In this document: positions 43,378-51,782 of the stretch, piece by piece
Numbering within the stretch: position 1 is the first letter of the stretch
Layout of the letters: each line of letters begins with the position of its first letter
Assembly (NCBI GenBank): GCA_036771835.1
Contig: DAIPGN010000012.1
Span: forward strand, 1 to 64,000
Direction of reading: 5' to 3'
Origin: UBA4877 sp002399285
GTDB taxonomy: Bacteria > Bacillota > Thermoanaerobacteria > Thermoanaerobacterales > UBA4877
Length of the DNA: 64,000 nt
Translations under genes and position numbers: made by a program
Notes under the pieces: model-generated
Databases searched by the model: none
Seen by the model: the letters and a program-made list of their open reading frames with translations, nothing else
What the model was told of the DNA's origin: nothing

Positions 43378-44730
43378 TTATATCCCAAAGCTTTTCTTCA
43401 TCAGCGACAGAGATGCCTCGGGGAAATCGGCGGACATCACGCCTGCTGCCGCCATGATATAATCGTTGTCTATCAGCACCTGCGCATCGGCGGTGGGCAG
43501 CAGCTTTTTGCCCTTCGTTTCGCTGCACAGCCCCTCCAGTATTTCACGTCCGTGGGGCAGCCGGGTAAGAGCTCCCCCCGTGCCGATGATCCACTTTACC
43601 CTGGTGAGATCCTTTCCCATGGCCATGGTATACCTGCCCGTGGGCCCGTAGAGATACTTTATCTCTCCGGTATGCCGCGCCACGGCGGTCTTGCAGGCGA
43701 CCTCCGTCAGGAACTCCGCCAGCCTTATCTCCTCATCGCTGACCGGTATGGGGGGAAGCGTGTCTATGACCCTGCGCACATCCATGGACAGCGCCTTTTC
43801 CGCCTCCTCGGCCCCTATGCAGTCTAAGACATGGTACCTGTTTATATATACGCCCAGGTCTCCCTCCACCGTCCTCTTTGCCTCCGGCTCGGGGGCTATG
43901 AGTATCCTCGCTATCTCGTCGGAGTCCTGAGTCACCGAGTGAACGTCCGTCGTAGCGCCGCCCACGTCCAACACCATGAGCTCGCCCATATCCTCCTTAA
44001 GAAGCTTTGCCGCATTCATCACCGCGCCCGGCGTGGGGGTGATGCGTCCCGTGACCATGGTGCGGATCTTCTCCATCCCGGGCGCCTTTATGATATGCTC
44101 TTCAAACACATCCTGGATCACCCTGCGGGTAGGTTCAATGTTCAGCTCGTCTATCCTGGGATACACGTTATCCACAAAAATCACAGGGTTTGCACCTTGG
44201 AATATTGCCCTTATTTCATCTGCGGCCGCAATATTGCCTGCATATATGACGGGGGTATCCATATGCATATTCGCAATCTCGCGGGCATTATTGATCACGG
44301 TATCCCTTTCTCCATAGTCCACGCCGCCGGCAAGCAGTATGATGTTGGGCCTTATCTCCCTTATTTTGTTTAGATCGCCGGAGTTTAGATTGCCGGCCGT
44401 GACCATGTGCAGTACGGCGCCTGCCCCTAAAGCCGCCTCCTTGGCAGCTTTGGCTGTCATGTCGTAGACCAGGCCGTGCACCGTCATCTTGAGTCCCCCG
44501 GCCGCGCTGCTGGACGCCATCATCCTCCCCCACTTTATCCTGTCGCCCAGCCTGCTCTCCAGCATGGAGACGGCCCTCTCAAGCCCGATGGTAACGTCGC
44601 CGTCCAATACCGAGGTGGGAGCGTAGCCCTGTCCGATGAATACCGGCGACGCGCCACCCATATCGTCAAAGGCGTCCACCACGGTGGTTGTGCTGCCTAT
44701 TTCGGCTACTATAAGGTCTATATTTCTCAT
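43378..44730 (-). CDS. GlmL/MutL-like protein associated with B12 aminomutase
   Basis: The 450-residue product is of the GlmL (MutL) family found beside B12-dependent carbon-skeleton mutases and aminomutases. It has actin/Hsp70-like ATPase motifs: IVAEIGSTTTVVDA at the N-terminus, LDVGGATTDVHSV in the middle and IIGTGGALTRLPHG late. A reactivase or chaperone role for the adjacent OraSE enzyme is inferred; no member has been fully proven to my knowledge. ATG at 44730 is chosen because GGGGG lies before it. Last gene of the ornithine operon, 74 bp after oraE. Confidence 0.85.
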   Translation of the reverse strand: MRNIDLIVAEIGSTTTVVDAFDDMGGASPVFIGQGYAPTSVLDGDVTIGLERAVSMLESRLGDRIKWGRMMASSSAAGGLKMTVHGLVYDMTAKAAKEAALGAGAVLHMVTAGNLNSGDLNKIREIRPNIILLAGGVDYGERDTVINNAREIANMHMDTPVIYAGNIAAADEIRAIFQGANPVIFVDNVYPRIDELNIEPTRRVIQDVFEEHIIKAPGMEKIRTMVTGRITPTPGAVMNAAKLLKEDMGELMVLDVGGATTDVHSVTQDSDEIARILIAPEPEAKRTVEGDLGVYINRYHVLDCIGAEEAEKALSMDVRRVIDTLPPIPVSDEEIRLAEFLTEVACKTAVARHTGEIKYLYGPTGRYTMAMGKDLTRVKWIIGTGGALTRLPHGREILEGLCSETKGKKLLPTADAQVLIDNDYIMAAAGVMSADFPEASLSLMKKSFGI

Positions 44731-44804
44731 TGCGATAACCCCCAAATTCAATTCCGGCAAAGTTCCTTAGAAAACGTTTTGCCGCAGCCCTTAAAAAATA
44801 TTCG

Positions 44805-46997
44805 TTATGCTGATTTCTGCCTCATCCTCTTTACCAGATAGCTGGCTACATCTATACCCTTGGTGCCCCTGCCGAAGCCCGCGTCCATGCCGCACTCCTT
44901 CGCCATTTCGTCGGTCACCTGCGTGCCGCCGCTGATCAGCAGCACCTTGTCCCTTATGCCCTTTTCCACGCACAGGTCATGCAGTTTTCTCATGTTTATC
45001 CTGTGGATATCGGCGTGGGTTATTATGGTACTTATCAGTATGGCGTCCGAATCCGTCTCTATGGCGGCGTTTACGACCTTTTCTATGGACACCGAGGTGC
45101 CGAGATAATCGCACTTTACGCCGAATCCTTCCAGCCCTCCGTGCTTTATGTCTATTATCTCCCTCATTCCCACCGAGTGTTCATCCTCGCCTACCGTAGC
45201 GGCCATTATCCTTATGGGATGCTGCTTCACATAGGTCCTTATCTCTTCCTCGCTCATTACCTCCGGCTTCTTGGGTATCACGATCTTAGAGGGATCTACG
45301 GTAAAGGGCACCCTGCCCTTGAGCTCCACATACGTTCCCTCGGCCGGCTGCATTATCTCCCTGTGTATGACCTCCACGTCGGCCAGGCCCATTTTCTTTG
45401 CCATCTCCATGGCCGCAAACTCCGCCACCCGCTGTTCGGCCGGCAGGAAGATATTCATGGAGATATAGCCGTCTCCCATCCACTCCACCTCGGGCTTGAG
45501 GAGGCCATTTTCTCTCATGTCCTTGTTTTCCTCCATGCGCACATACACGTTGTCCCTTTCGTCCAGCTCGTCGATGTATTCTATCTTATCATGGTCGCAC
45601 AGAGTACAGCCGCCTATTAGGTCGCAGGGCTTGGATATCCATTTGGGAAGATTATTGTATCCGAACTGCTCGCAGACGGGCGCCATATAGTCCTTATCCC
45701 TTTCCACCACCGTGCCCGCGCCGACGCCGCCGTTTATCTGCCTGAATATGCCGTCGCCGTTCCTCTCAGGGTACATGCCCGAATCTACAAAGAAGCCCTG
45801 TTCCACGGCGTTGAAATATCCGCCGACCTCTATGATCTCCTCCAGGAAGAGCACCGCCCTCTCCTTAAGCTCACGCACCATGTCTCCCAGCGGGCCGTTC
45901 CGCTTTATCTCCACCATATCCTTAAGACCGTCCATGCCGACCAAGGCCTGCTTTGCCGTGTCCACCGCCTGCACGTTGAAGTAGTGCCACGGCACGTTCC
46001 TGCCTTCATCCGGCGTTATGGTGCTCTGTATATCGGCGCTGGTAAGGCGGGATATCAACAGATTGAGCACATGGGTCACGGTAGCCTCCCTGGTGCTGGA
46101 CTCCATGTACTTGGTGTTCATCTGGGCCCTCATCTTATAGCCCGCGAATATCTCCCTCAGCGCCACGGCGTAGGGAAGATCCATCCGCATACACGGCGCG
46201 GGCGGAGCAGTCGGCGGCACCGTGGACAGCGATATGTTTTCCTTCTTCATGCCCACCTTTACCGAATAGAGGGCGTTTATGGCGTGCTGCACCATAAGCT
46301 CGGGCATCACCTTCCATGCCTGCCTGGCCGTTGCGTTGGCGTTGTGCGCCCCGTCTATCTGCAGCATATCCGCCCAGGCCATCTGCTTTTTGGCCACTGC
46401 CGCATCCACGAAGGACCTTATCATGTTTATATCCCTGTAGAGCACGTTGTACTGCGGGTCCTGGTGAGCCCCGTTCACTCCTTCCTCGGCGAACATGGTG
46501 GCGACCTCCGGCCCGGCCACGCCGCTGACATAGGAATGAAAGTTTATAGGCCGGCCCACCTCGTCCTCGATGGCATCCAACGCCTTCCTGGTGGCCCTTA
46601 TCTGCTTTCTGGTGATTGGTACGCCTCCTATGCCCTCCGGCGTACCCTCCATCAGCCCGTCGATATGGCTCTGCCCGGCGGTCCTTATCACCATGATGTG
46701 GTCCGCTCCATGCCAGGCCGCCATCCTCATCCTCCTTATATCGTCCTCGAAGCGCCCCGACGCTATCTCCGTCGTGATGACGCATTCGGGCTGAGGGTCT
46801 ATGTTGTCAAAGTATTTCGCCGCAGGCAGCGGCACGCTGTTTGAAAGGCCCTTGGACGTCTCGCGGTACTCGAAGGGGCCCAGCTTCTGGTTTTCCTCCA
46901 ACTCCCGCCAGTGCCATCCGTGCCTTCTCGGTCTGTAATGTTCAAGATCCTGCAGTACCACTTCTACGTCCAGCTTTTTGTTTCTCTCCAGTTTCAT
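44805..46997 (-). CDS. oraE: D-ornithine 4,5-aminomutase, large subunit
   Basis: The 730-residue protein is OraE, the PLP- and adenosylcobalamin-binding subunit that moves the amino group of D-ornithine from C5 to C4, giving 2,4-diaminopentanoate. The C-terminal Rossmann domain has the base-off cobalamin motif DxHxxG (DEHSVG, 605-610) and the downstream LISGGTQV / GFGRGTKG loops. Lys 628 lies near where the clostridial enzyme carries its PLP lysine (recalled as Lys 629). The N-terminal TIM-barrel part includes RRHGWHWRELEENQ. Its start overlaps the oraS stop by 4 bp. Confidence 0.95.
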   Translation of the reverse strand: MKLERNKKLDVEVVLQDLEHYRPRRHGWHWRELEENQKLGPFEYRETSKGLSNSVPLPAAKYFDNIDPQPECVITTEIASGRFEDDIRRMRMAAWHGADHIMVIRTAGQSHIDGLMEGTPEGIGGVPITRKQIRATRKALDAIEDEVGRPINFHSYVSGVAGPEVATMFAEEGVNGAHQDPQYNVLYRDINMIRSFVDAAVAKKQMAWADMLQIDGAHNANATARQAWKVMPELMVQHAINALYSVKVGMKKENISLSTVPPTAPPAPCMRMDLPYAVALREIFAGYKMRAQMNTKYMESSTREATVTHVLNLLISRLTSADIQSTITPDEGRNVPWHYFNVQAVDTAKQALVGMDGLKDMVEIKRNGPLGDMVRELKERAVLFLEEIIEVGGYFNAVEQGFFVDSGMYPERNGDGIFRQINGGVGAGTVVERDKDYMAPVCEQFGYNNLPKWISKPCDLIGGCTLCDHDKIEYIDELDERDNVYVRMEENKDMRENGLLKPEVEWMGDGYISMNIFLPAEQRVAEFAAMEMAKKMGLADVEVIHREIMQPAEGTYVELKGRVPFTVDPSKIVIPKKPEVMSEEEIRTYVKQHPIRIMAATVGEDEHSVGMREIIDIKHGGLEGFGVKCDYLGTSVSIEKVVNAAIETDSDAILISTIITHADIHRINMRKLHDLCVEKGIRDKVLLISGGTQVTDEMAKECGMDAGFGRGTKGIDVASYLVKRMRQKSA

Positions 46998-47404
46998 ATG
47001 GCAGCACCGCCTTTGCCCGTTATCTCGTCCACGGCCTCCGGGGTGATCTCGGCGGCCATGAAATCGTCCGCCTCGTCCCAGCCCTCGCCCGCGGCCAGCA
47101 GCTTACCGGCTTTCTTTATCGGGATGTGCTTGTATATGGCATACTTCAGCACCACCTGTCCGGCACCCTTGCCCAGCAGGCCCTTGTCTCCGGTCTTTTC
47201 CACTATGGCCTTGCATGTGAGGCTGTCAAACCCCATGCGCAGCAGCACCGAGCGCTCTATGGAGGGGGAGGTGTGGTTATAGGCCAGGCCCACCAGCGGG
47301 TCCACTATCTGCTCGGTGAGAAACCAGAATCTGTCCTCCAGATCTTCTTCCGTCAGAGAGGCGAGGTGAACGCGCCTCGTCTCAAAATCATCGGCTCTCT
47401 GCAT
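46994..47404 (-). CDS. oraS: D-ornithine 4,5-aminomutase, small subunit
   Basis: The 136-residue protein is OraS, the small subunit that assembles with OraE. Characteristic stretches are an early RFWFLTEQIVDPLVGLAYNH, SIERSVLLRMGFDSLTCK and the KGAGQVVLKYAIYKHIPIKK segment. It has no cofactor motif of its own. It overlaps both neighbours (TAATG with ortB, 4 bp with oraE), so the subunits are made in a coupled fashion. Confidence 0.93.
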   Translation of the reverse strand: MQRADDFETRRVHLASLTEEDLEDRFWFLTEQIVDPLVGLAYNHTSPSIERSVLLRMGFDSLTCKAIVEKTGDKGLLGKGAGQVVLKYAIYKHIPIKKAGKLLAAGEGWDEADDFMAAEITPEAVDEITGKGGAAI

Positions 47405-48828
47405 TATATTACCTCCAAATCCCTTATCAAGATCTCCACGGTCTCCTCATCCAGCTTTGTCTCTTCGGCTAAAAACTTCCTCTCTGCAGCCGAAAGTTTA
47501 TCCTCACGGCAGTTTTCCATACTGTTCTTGATGTACGACCTCTTGAGCTGCATAAGGTCCACGTCCTTGGGCTGTATCTGGGACGGACGCTGCGGTATGA
47601 CTATCCTCTCCCCCGGCTTATCCTCCGCAGGGTCGCCGCGGTAAACCTTCACGCCCATCTGCTTTGCGAACGTGAGCTGCGACGAAGGCATCTTGCCCGC
47701 GCCGGTGTATTCCGTCTCCTGGACCACCAATATCTCGTCCCTGTCCATTTCCCGGGCAATAGCGAAAGCGGCCGCCAGCGAGGTGTTGCCCGCCGGACCC
47801 CTCTCCATGCCCTCCAGCTGCGACAGCGCTTCCGTCATGTAGAACACGTCTCCCTGCGTAACCAGCACGTACCTGTCTAGGTAGCGCAGCGGCCGGGCCG
47901 CGTTCCTGGGAACGTCCGACCTGTCCGGCCATGTGGCGAACGGCACTCCGAACCCCGTATGCCCCGTGGTAAATGACTTCCTGTTGAAGTCCCTGTCGCT
48001 TGCCATGTGCAGACCGGCCAGGTCCACGCTGGCACCTATCACCTTGGTACCGGTACAGCCGGCCTTTATAAGCCCCCTGGCCGTGCCCGTGACGTTTCCT
48101 CCGCCCGCATGGGTGATGACCACGGCATCCGGCAGTCTGCCGGTGCGCTCCTTTACCTGAGCCGCCAGCTCGTAGCCCAGCGTCTCTATTCCCGCTATGC
48201 CAAAGGGAGTATACAGCGAAGCGTTGAAATATCCCGTCTCCTCCAGCATGCGCAGCGACTGATAGAATAGCTCCGGCCCCACGGTAAGCTGTACCACGTC
48301 CGCCCCGAAGGCCTCGCACTTCCTGCCCTTCTCCATTATCTCCGGCTGGCCCTTGCCCTGACTGTCGTATACCTCCTGCACCACGATACACTTGAGGCCG
48401 CGCCTTGCCGCCTGAGAAGCCACGGCAGCCCCGTAGTTGCCGCTGGTGGCGGCTATCATTCCCTCATAGCCCTGCTCCTTGGCCCGGTATGCGGATACCG
48501 AGGCCCTCCTGTCCTTGAAACTGCCCGAAGGGTTGGCCGCCTCGTCCTTTACGAATATGCGCGCGCCCTTTCCCTTGGGAGATACTGCCCTCACCAGCTC
48601 GGTGATGTTCCTAAGCTCTATGAGAGGTGTGTTGCCCACGCTGGTCTCACGCTGTATCCTTATTATGTCCTCTATGCTGTAGCCTACCTCTCTCATCATC
48701 TTCTCGTAGTCAAAGGCCAGGTCGCCCAGCTCGAATTCGTCGTAGTCGATGCCCACGGCCTTCTTCATTATCTCGTTCTCCCTTGCCATAACGGCATCGT
48801 AGCTCATGTCCCTACTCATGGTCTTCAC
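47404..48828 (-). CDS. ortB: 2-amino-4-ketopentanoate thiolase, beta subunit
   Basis: The 474-residue protein is OrtB, a PLP fold-type II (threonine synthase-like) enzyme. The Schiff-base lysine is Lys 105 in NPSGSFKDRRAS, and a phosphate loop HAGGGNVTGTARG follows. With OrtA it cleaves 2-amino-4-ketopentanoate with CoA to alanine and acetyl-CoA, the energy-yielding step of oxidative ornithine fermentation. Its start overlaps ortA by 17 bp and its stop overlaps oraS by one base. Confidence 0.93.
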   Translation of the reverse strand: MKTMSRDMSYDAVMARENEIMKKAVGIDYDEFELGDLAFDYEKMMREVGYSIEDIIRIQRETSVGNTPLIELRNITELVRAVSPKGKGARIFVKDEAANPSGSFKDRRASVSAYRAKEQGYEGMIAATSGNYGAAVASQAARRGLKCIVVQEVYDSQGKGQPEIMEKGRKCEAFGADVVQLTVGPELFYQSLRMLEETGYFNASLYTPFGIAGIETLGYELAAQVKERTGRLPDAVVITHAGGGNVTGTARGLIKAGCTGTKVIGASVDLAGLHMASDRDFNRKSFTTGHTGFGVPFATWPDRSDVPRNAARPLRYLDRYVLVTQGDVFYMTEALSQLEGMERGPAGNTSLAAAFAIAREMDRDEILVVQETEYTGAGKMPSSQLTFAKQMGVKVYRGDPAEDKPGERIVIPQRPSQIQPKDVDLMQLKRSYIKNSMENCREDKLSAAERKFLAEETKLDEETVEILIRDLEVI

Positions 48829-49117
48829 CCTCTAATATCCGTCTAAGTTCCATGCCTATGGTCAGAAGCTCCGGCACCGGCTCGCCAAAGTTATGCTCGT
48901 AAACCGGATTTACCTTTACCAGAGTCCCCCTGACCTTCCTTCCGATAACCGTCTCCACCTCAGCCTCATCGCCTATGCAGGCATCGTGGAGTATGAAGCC
49001 CTTTTCCCACATTTCCAGCGGCACCTTCTTGGTGTCCTCCGGGAGATGGGAAGCCCTCTGCTCCGGCTTCAGGATTATATTGTGTATCTGCACCCAGTCG
49101 CCCTTTTTTGCATCCAT
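48812..49117 (-). CDS. ortA: 2-amino-4-ketopentanoate thiolase, alpha subunit
   Basis: The 101-residue protein is OrtA, the small partner of OrtB. It has the conserved VQIHNIILKPEQRASHLPED start, EMWEKGFILHDACIGDEAEV and GTLVKVNPVYEHNFG. It is required for thiolase activity; its precise role in the complex cannot be read. It starts one base after the ord stop codon and overlaps ortB. Confidence 0.92.
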   Translation of the reverse strand: MDAKKGDWVQIHNIILKPEQRASHLPEDTKKVPLEMWEKGFILHDACIGDEAEVETVIGRKVRGTLVKVNPVYEHNFGEPVPELLTIGMELRRILEGEDHE

Positions 49118-49118
49118 C

Positions 49119-50168
49119 TCAGCAGCAGCACCTTTCCTTTATAAGTTTCTTCACATCGCCCATCACGGAGGCGGGCACCGGAAGATCCTTCATGTTGACA
49201 AGGCCGGGCCCTGCGTTTATCACATGGGGTATCATGTTCACCGCCACTGCCATCGTACATATTCCTCCCGGCAGCTCCGGCTTTATATTCAGGTGTATGT
49301 TGGGCGTGCCCTCTATATCTATATAGTCGCCGGTATCCACATTCTCCATCTCGGGATGTATCTGCTGCGGATGCTCCAGAACGATGACCTCTTTGCCCTT
49401 GCTGTAGGCAATGCCCACCTGCCTGCATCCCGCAACCATGCCCGGCTCCACCTTGATATACGGCGTCTCCCTGTGAGTGTGGGATATGATCGGTTCCCTC
49501 GTCTGCTTTATCTCGTCTATCTCGATGCCCATGGCCTCGGCGATCATGCTTATCGACTCGTTAAAGCCTATGTGCCCCACTATGCTGCCGTCCTCGATGC
49601 CCTTGTTGAACTCCTCCACCGTGGTGCCTACGCCCTGTGTCCGCATGACCGTAGTGCCGAACGGCGAAAGGTCGTTTATCCTCCTGGCCGTTATCTTCTT
49701 CACGTCCATGCACACGCCCGTCAGCGCTATTATAAGGGTATCCAGAACAAAACCCGGGTTCACGCCGGTGCCCAGCACGGTGACCTTGTGTTCCTTAGCC
49801 AGCTTTTCTATCTTTGCGGCCAATTCCGGCTCGGTATATCTCGGATAGGACATCTCCTCCGCTATGGTTATAACGTTCTTTCCGCTCTTTACGATCTTCT
49901 CTATCTGAGGATAGACCTCTTTGGTAAATGAAGACGTAGCCAGCAGCACTATGTCCGCATCCCTTTTAAGTATCTCATCGGCATCGTTGGAAACCAGCAC
50001 GCCGGTAAGAGTTCCCGTATCCAGTACCTCTCCTAAGTCCCTGCCGTTCTTCTCCGGCCGCGAAGCGATGGCTCCCACGATCTGAAAACCTTTTTTCTGC
50101 AGCATCATCTTGGCCATGCCGCCGCCCATGGCGCCCAGGCCCCATACTATAACCTTAACATTCTCCAT
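49119..50168 (-). CDS. ord: 2,4-diaminopentanoate dehydrogenase
   Basis: The 349-residue product is Ord, which oxidatively deaminates 2,4-diaminopentanoate to 2-amino-4-ketopentanoate using NAD(P)+. The Rossmann motif is VWGLGAMGGGMAK (8-20), followed by LLATSSFTKEVYPQI and a central GTGVNPGFVLDTL. It resembles dihydrodipicolinate reductase in fold. ATG at 50168 follows AAAGGAGAG; the longer frame starting at 50219 runs into the sigma-54 promoter and is rejected. First gene of the ornithine operon. Confidence 0.94.
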   Translation of the reverse strand: MENVKVIVWGLGAMGGGMAKMMLQKKGFQIVGAIASRPEKNGRDLGEVLDTGTLTGVLVSNDADEILKRDADIVLLATSSFTKEVYPQIEKIVKSGKNVITIAEEMSYPRYTEPELAAKIEKLAKEHKVTVLGTGVNPGFVLDTLIIALTGVCMDVKKITARRINDLSPFGTTVMRTQGVGTTVEEFNKGIEDGSIVGHIGFNESISMIAEAMGIEIDEIKQTREPIISHTHRETPYIKVEPGMVAGCRQVGIAYSKGKEVIVLEHPQQIHPEMENVDTGDYIDIEGTPNIHLNIKPELPGGICTMAVAVNMIPHVINAGPGLVNMKDLPVPASVMGDVKKLIKERCCC

Positions 50169-50207
50169 ACTTATCTCTCCTTTAGTTTTAGATTTGCAAA
50201 TATATTT

Positions 50208-50223
50208 AGCAAGTTTCATGCCA
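50208..50223 (-). promoter_or_regulatory. Sigma-54 (-24/-12) promoter of the ornithine operon
   Basis: The minus strand reads TGGCATgaaacTTGCT, matching TGGCAC-N5-TTGCW at all but one position. It lies 40 bp before the ord ATG with a ribosome site between. It implies that ord-ortA-ortB-oraS-oraE needs sigma-54 and an AAA+ activator; one is encoded at 56295-57713. Confidence 0.85.
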
Positions 50224-50263
50224 CACCGATATGCAGCAAATTCAAGGGTGCAGCCGTCCGCCC

Positions 50264-50313
50264 ATGCGCATAATATTTTGCATATAGGCTATCATGTGCC
50301 AGTTTTTTTGCAC
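50264..50313 (-). promoter_or_regulatory. Candidate upstream activator sites of the ornithine operon
   Basis: About 40-60 bp upstream of the -24 element lies ATGCAAAATATTATGCGCAT (minus strand, 50264-50283), whose core GCA-N8-TGC is a near palindrome around AATATT. A second element, TGGTGCAAAAAAACTGGCAC-like, covers 50295-50313 (GTGC...GCAC). TGCAAAA-type inverted repeats are what I recall for RocR sites in Bacillus subtilis. Binding is inferred. Confidence 0.45.
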
Positions 50314-50347
50314 CATGTATATGACTACACAAGGCATCCCCCTGCGT

Positions 50348-50923
50348 CTATGGCTTCATGAAAAAGGCAAAGGCCTCCTTCATCATTCCGTTTACCTCTT
50401 CGGGATTCCTTATGTTGCGGATATGATACAGCTTGCCGTCATAATCGGTAGCCTGGTTGTCGCATATGTAGGCGTGGTCATAGCCTCCATCCTCAGTCCA
50501 TTCCATGAAGATATAGCAATGGGTGGGCTTTCCGTCTCTATTCCCCGCCGTATCTGTGGTAAATACGATATCACCCGGCTCCAAGTTCTGATAAGACTCA
50601 TACTTCCGCCATCCCCTGTCTTCCAGCGCCGATATCAGCTGAGTGGTGTTGCAGGTCCCCTCCGGGATCGGAATATCATTATCCCTCAAGGCCTCTGAGA
50701 CAAAATACACGCAGGTATTCAGCGTTTTACCGTCATTCTTCGCTATGGCGGAATTAAAAACTTCCAATCGGTTTTCCCTCACCGTCATATATTGATGGAG
50801 CTGTTCCTTCAGCCGTGCATCCCGCTGCGGCTGGATCACGCATTTATTTACGATCAGACAGGCCACGATAAAAAAGATGATCCATAGAATTGCTTTTTTC
50901 CTTGATCTTTTGAACACTTTCAC
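50348..50923 (-). CDS. Membrane-anchored NlpC/P60- or CHAP-like hydrolase
   Basis: The 191-residue protein starts with a basic MKVFKRSRKK and one hydrophobic segment (about 11-28), so it is anchored with its domain outside. The domain has Cys 71 in NTCVYFVSEAL, a LEPGDIVFTT strand and His 135 in PTHCYIFMEW, the order of catalytic residues in NlpC/P60 and CHAP cysteine hydrolases that cut peptidoglycan peptides. Family assignment is tentative. It lies upstream of ord but behind the sigma-54 promoter, so it is a separate unit. Confidence 0.6.
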   Translation of the reverse strand: MKVFKRSRKKAILWIIFFIVACLIVNKCVIQPQRDARLKEQLHQYMTVRENRLEVFNSAIAKNDGKTLNTCVYFVSEALRDNDIPIPEGTCNTTQLISALEDRGWRKYESYQNLEPGDIVFTTDTAGNRDGKPTHCYIFMEWTEDGGYDHAYICDNQATDYDGKLYHIRNIRNPEEVNGMMKEAFAFFMKP

Positions 50924-51199
50924 GAATTATTCCCCCTGTGCCGGGCATTCCCAACGGCCGCGTTTCAATATATCATATGGATAAATATCCCCGGTTTTCA
51001 TCCCGCTGTATATAGTTTATTGTTGATTTGACAATTTATTTACAACTTTATTCTAACAAAATTACTTGGTACTGTCATTTTCAGTTTATGCAGAGTCCGG
51101 GATAGAATTTAAAATAAAAACACGGTTATACGCGACAATATAACCGTATCTATACTTTATCCTCTTGTATTATTAAACCACACTATATGAAGAAATGTT

Positions 51200-51237
51200 T
51201 TAACTGCTGCTTATGAACTTCTTAACATTTTCTTAAC
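51200..51237 (+). promoter_or_regulatory. Orphan phased TTAAC array (Pho-box-like)
   Basis: TTAAC at 51200, TTATG at 51211, TTAAC at 51222 and TTAAC at 51233: four units with an exact 11-bp period. The point 21 nt downstream, where the other three promoters have TATAAT, falls in a hairpin repeat (TTGTGT). No rightward gene follows. Confidence 0.5.
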
Positions 51238-51267
51238 AGCACAGGGGATTCCGTCCCCTTGTGTTAA
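51238..51267. repeat. REP-like hairpin, second family
   Basis: CACAGGGGATTCCGTCCCCTTGTG can fold (CACA-GGGG...CCCC-TTGTG). It resembles the CACAAGGG...ACGGTTCT...TTGTG hairpin seen at 54311-54349 and 52828-52857. Confidence 0.5.
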
Positions 51268-51303
51268 TTGATCTTGTATCTAAATGTTCCCGCAGGCTGA
51301 CTG

Positions 51304-51634
51304 TTAAAATAGAGGCTTAAAGTACAGGTATTTATGTTTAAAATCCAACATTGCTTTCTTCCCTGGAGTTGAATCCAAACTGTCAGCTGAATCATGATCC
51401 GCCTTTACGATATCGCTCTCTACAGCATAGCCTCCCTTCTGCCCGGCAGGGGTGGTAATGATTATAAAACCCAGATCCGTGTTCACATCTATAGTAGTAT
51501 CAATCGGTTTATACAAGGTCTTAAAAAATTTATCCGCACTTATAGTCAACATCCTGTGCAAACACATTTATAGGCAATGCCACAAACAACAGCATTGTGA
51601 ACCCATGATAAATTCCATTCCTATCACCATACAT
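51304..51634 (-). pseudogene. Frameshifted small secreted protein gene
   Basis: From ATG at 51634 the frame encodes a signal peptide (MYGDRNGIYHGFTMLLFVAL, then PINVFAQDV) and soon stops. One base away in frame the sequence continues as TISADKFFKTLYKPIDTTID and runs to the stop at 51304. Removing one G in the GTTGACT stretch near 51556 would join signal peptide and mature part (about 108 residues). The family is not recognised. It is a frameshift mutation or a sequencing error. Confidence 0.55.
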
Positions 51635-51704
51635 TCAATATTATAATTTTCCATATGTATAATATAGTTAATTCAGATTTCAAAATAGGCATATTTTAAT
51701 AAAA

Positions 51705-51746
51705 TAAAGACTGCTAACTTGCAAAAACCTAAAGGTTGGCAGTCAT
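51705..51746 (-). terminator. Terminator
   Basis: GACTGCTAAC (51709-51718) pairs with GTTGGCAGTC (51735-51744) with one G-T wobble; the minus strand continues TTTATTTTATT. It ends the secreted-protein gene at 51783. Confidence 0.75.
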
Positions 51747-51782
51747 TTAAAATATTTTCGTTAATATATAAGCTTGCTTGTT

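Larger units (their letters stand above)
50924..51303. other. Gene-poor region with hairpins and an orphan phased-repeat array
   Basis: This 380-bp stretch has no intact gene. It contains a minus-strand terminator-like hairpin (ACGGTTATA 51122-51130, TATAACCGT 51139-51147, then T-rich), the phased TTAAC array at 51200-51237 and a REP-like hairpin at 51238-51267. It looks like the remains of a deleted rightward gene's promoter. Confidence 0.5.

Noticed and set aside
50281..50300. A second possible -24/-12 element (TGGCACATGATAGC, minus strand)
   Set aside because: The GG-to-GC spacing is one base short, while the site at 50208-50223 has perfect spacing and better position.
50169..50345. Cobalamin riboswitch sought before the B12-dependent aminomutase operon
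   Set aside because: No B12-box-like sequence or suitable length of leader; the sigma-54 start leaves only a leader of about 30 nt.
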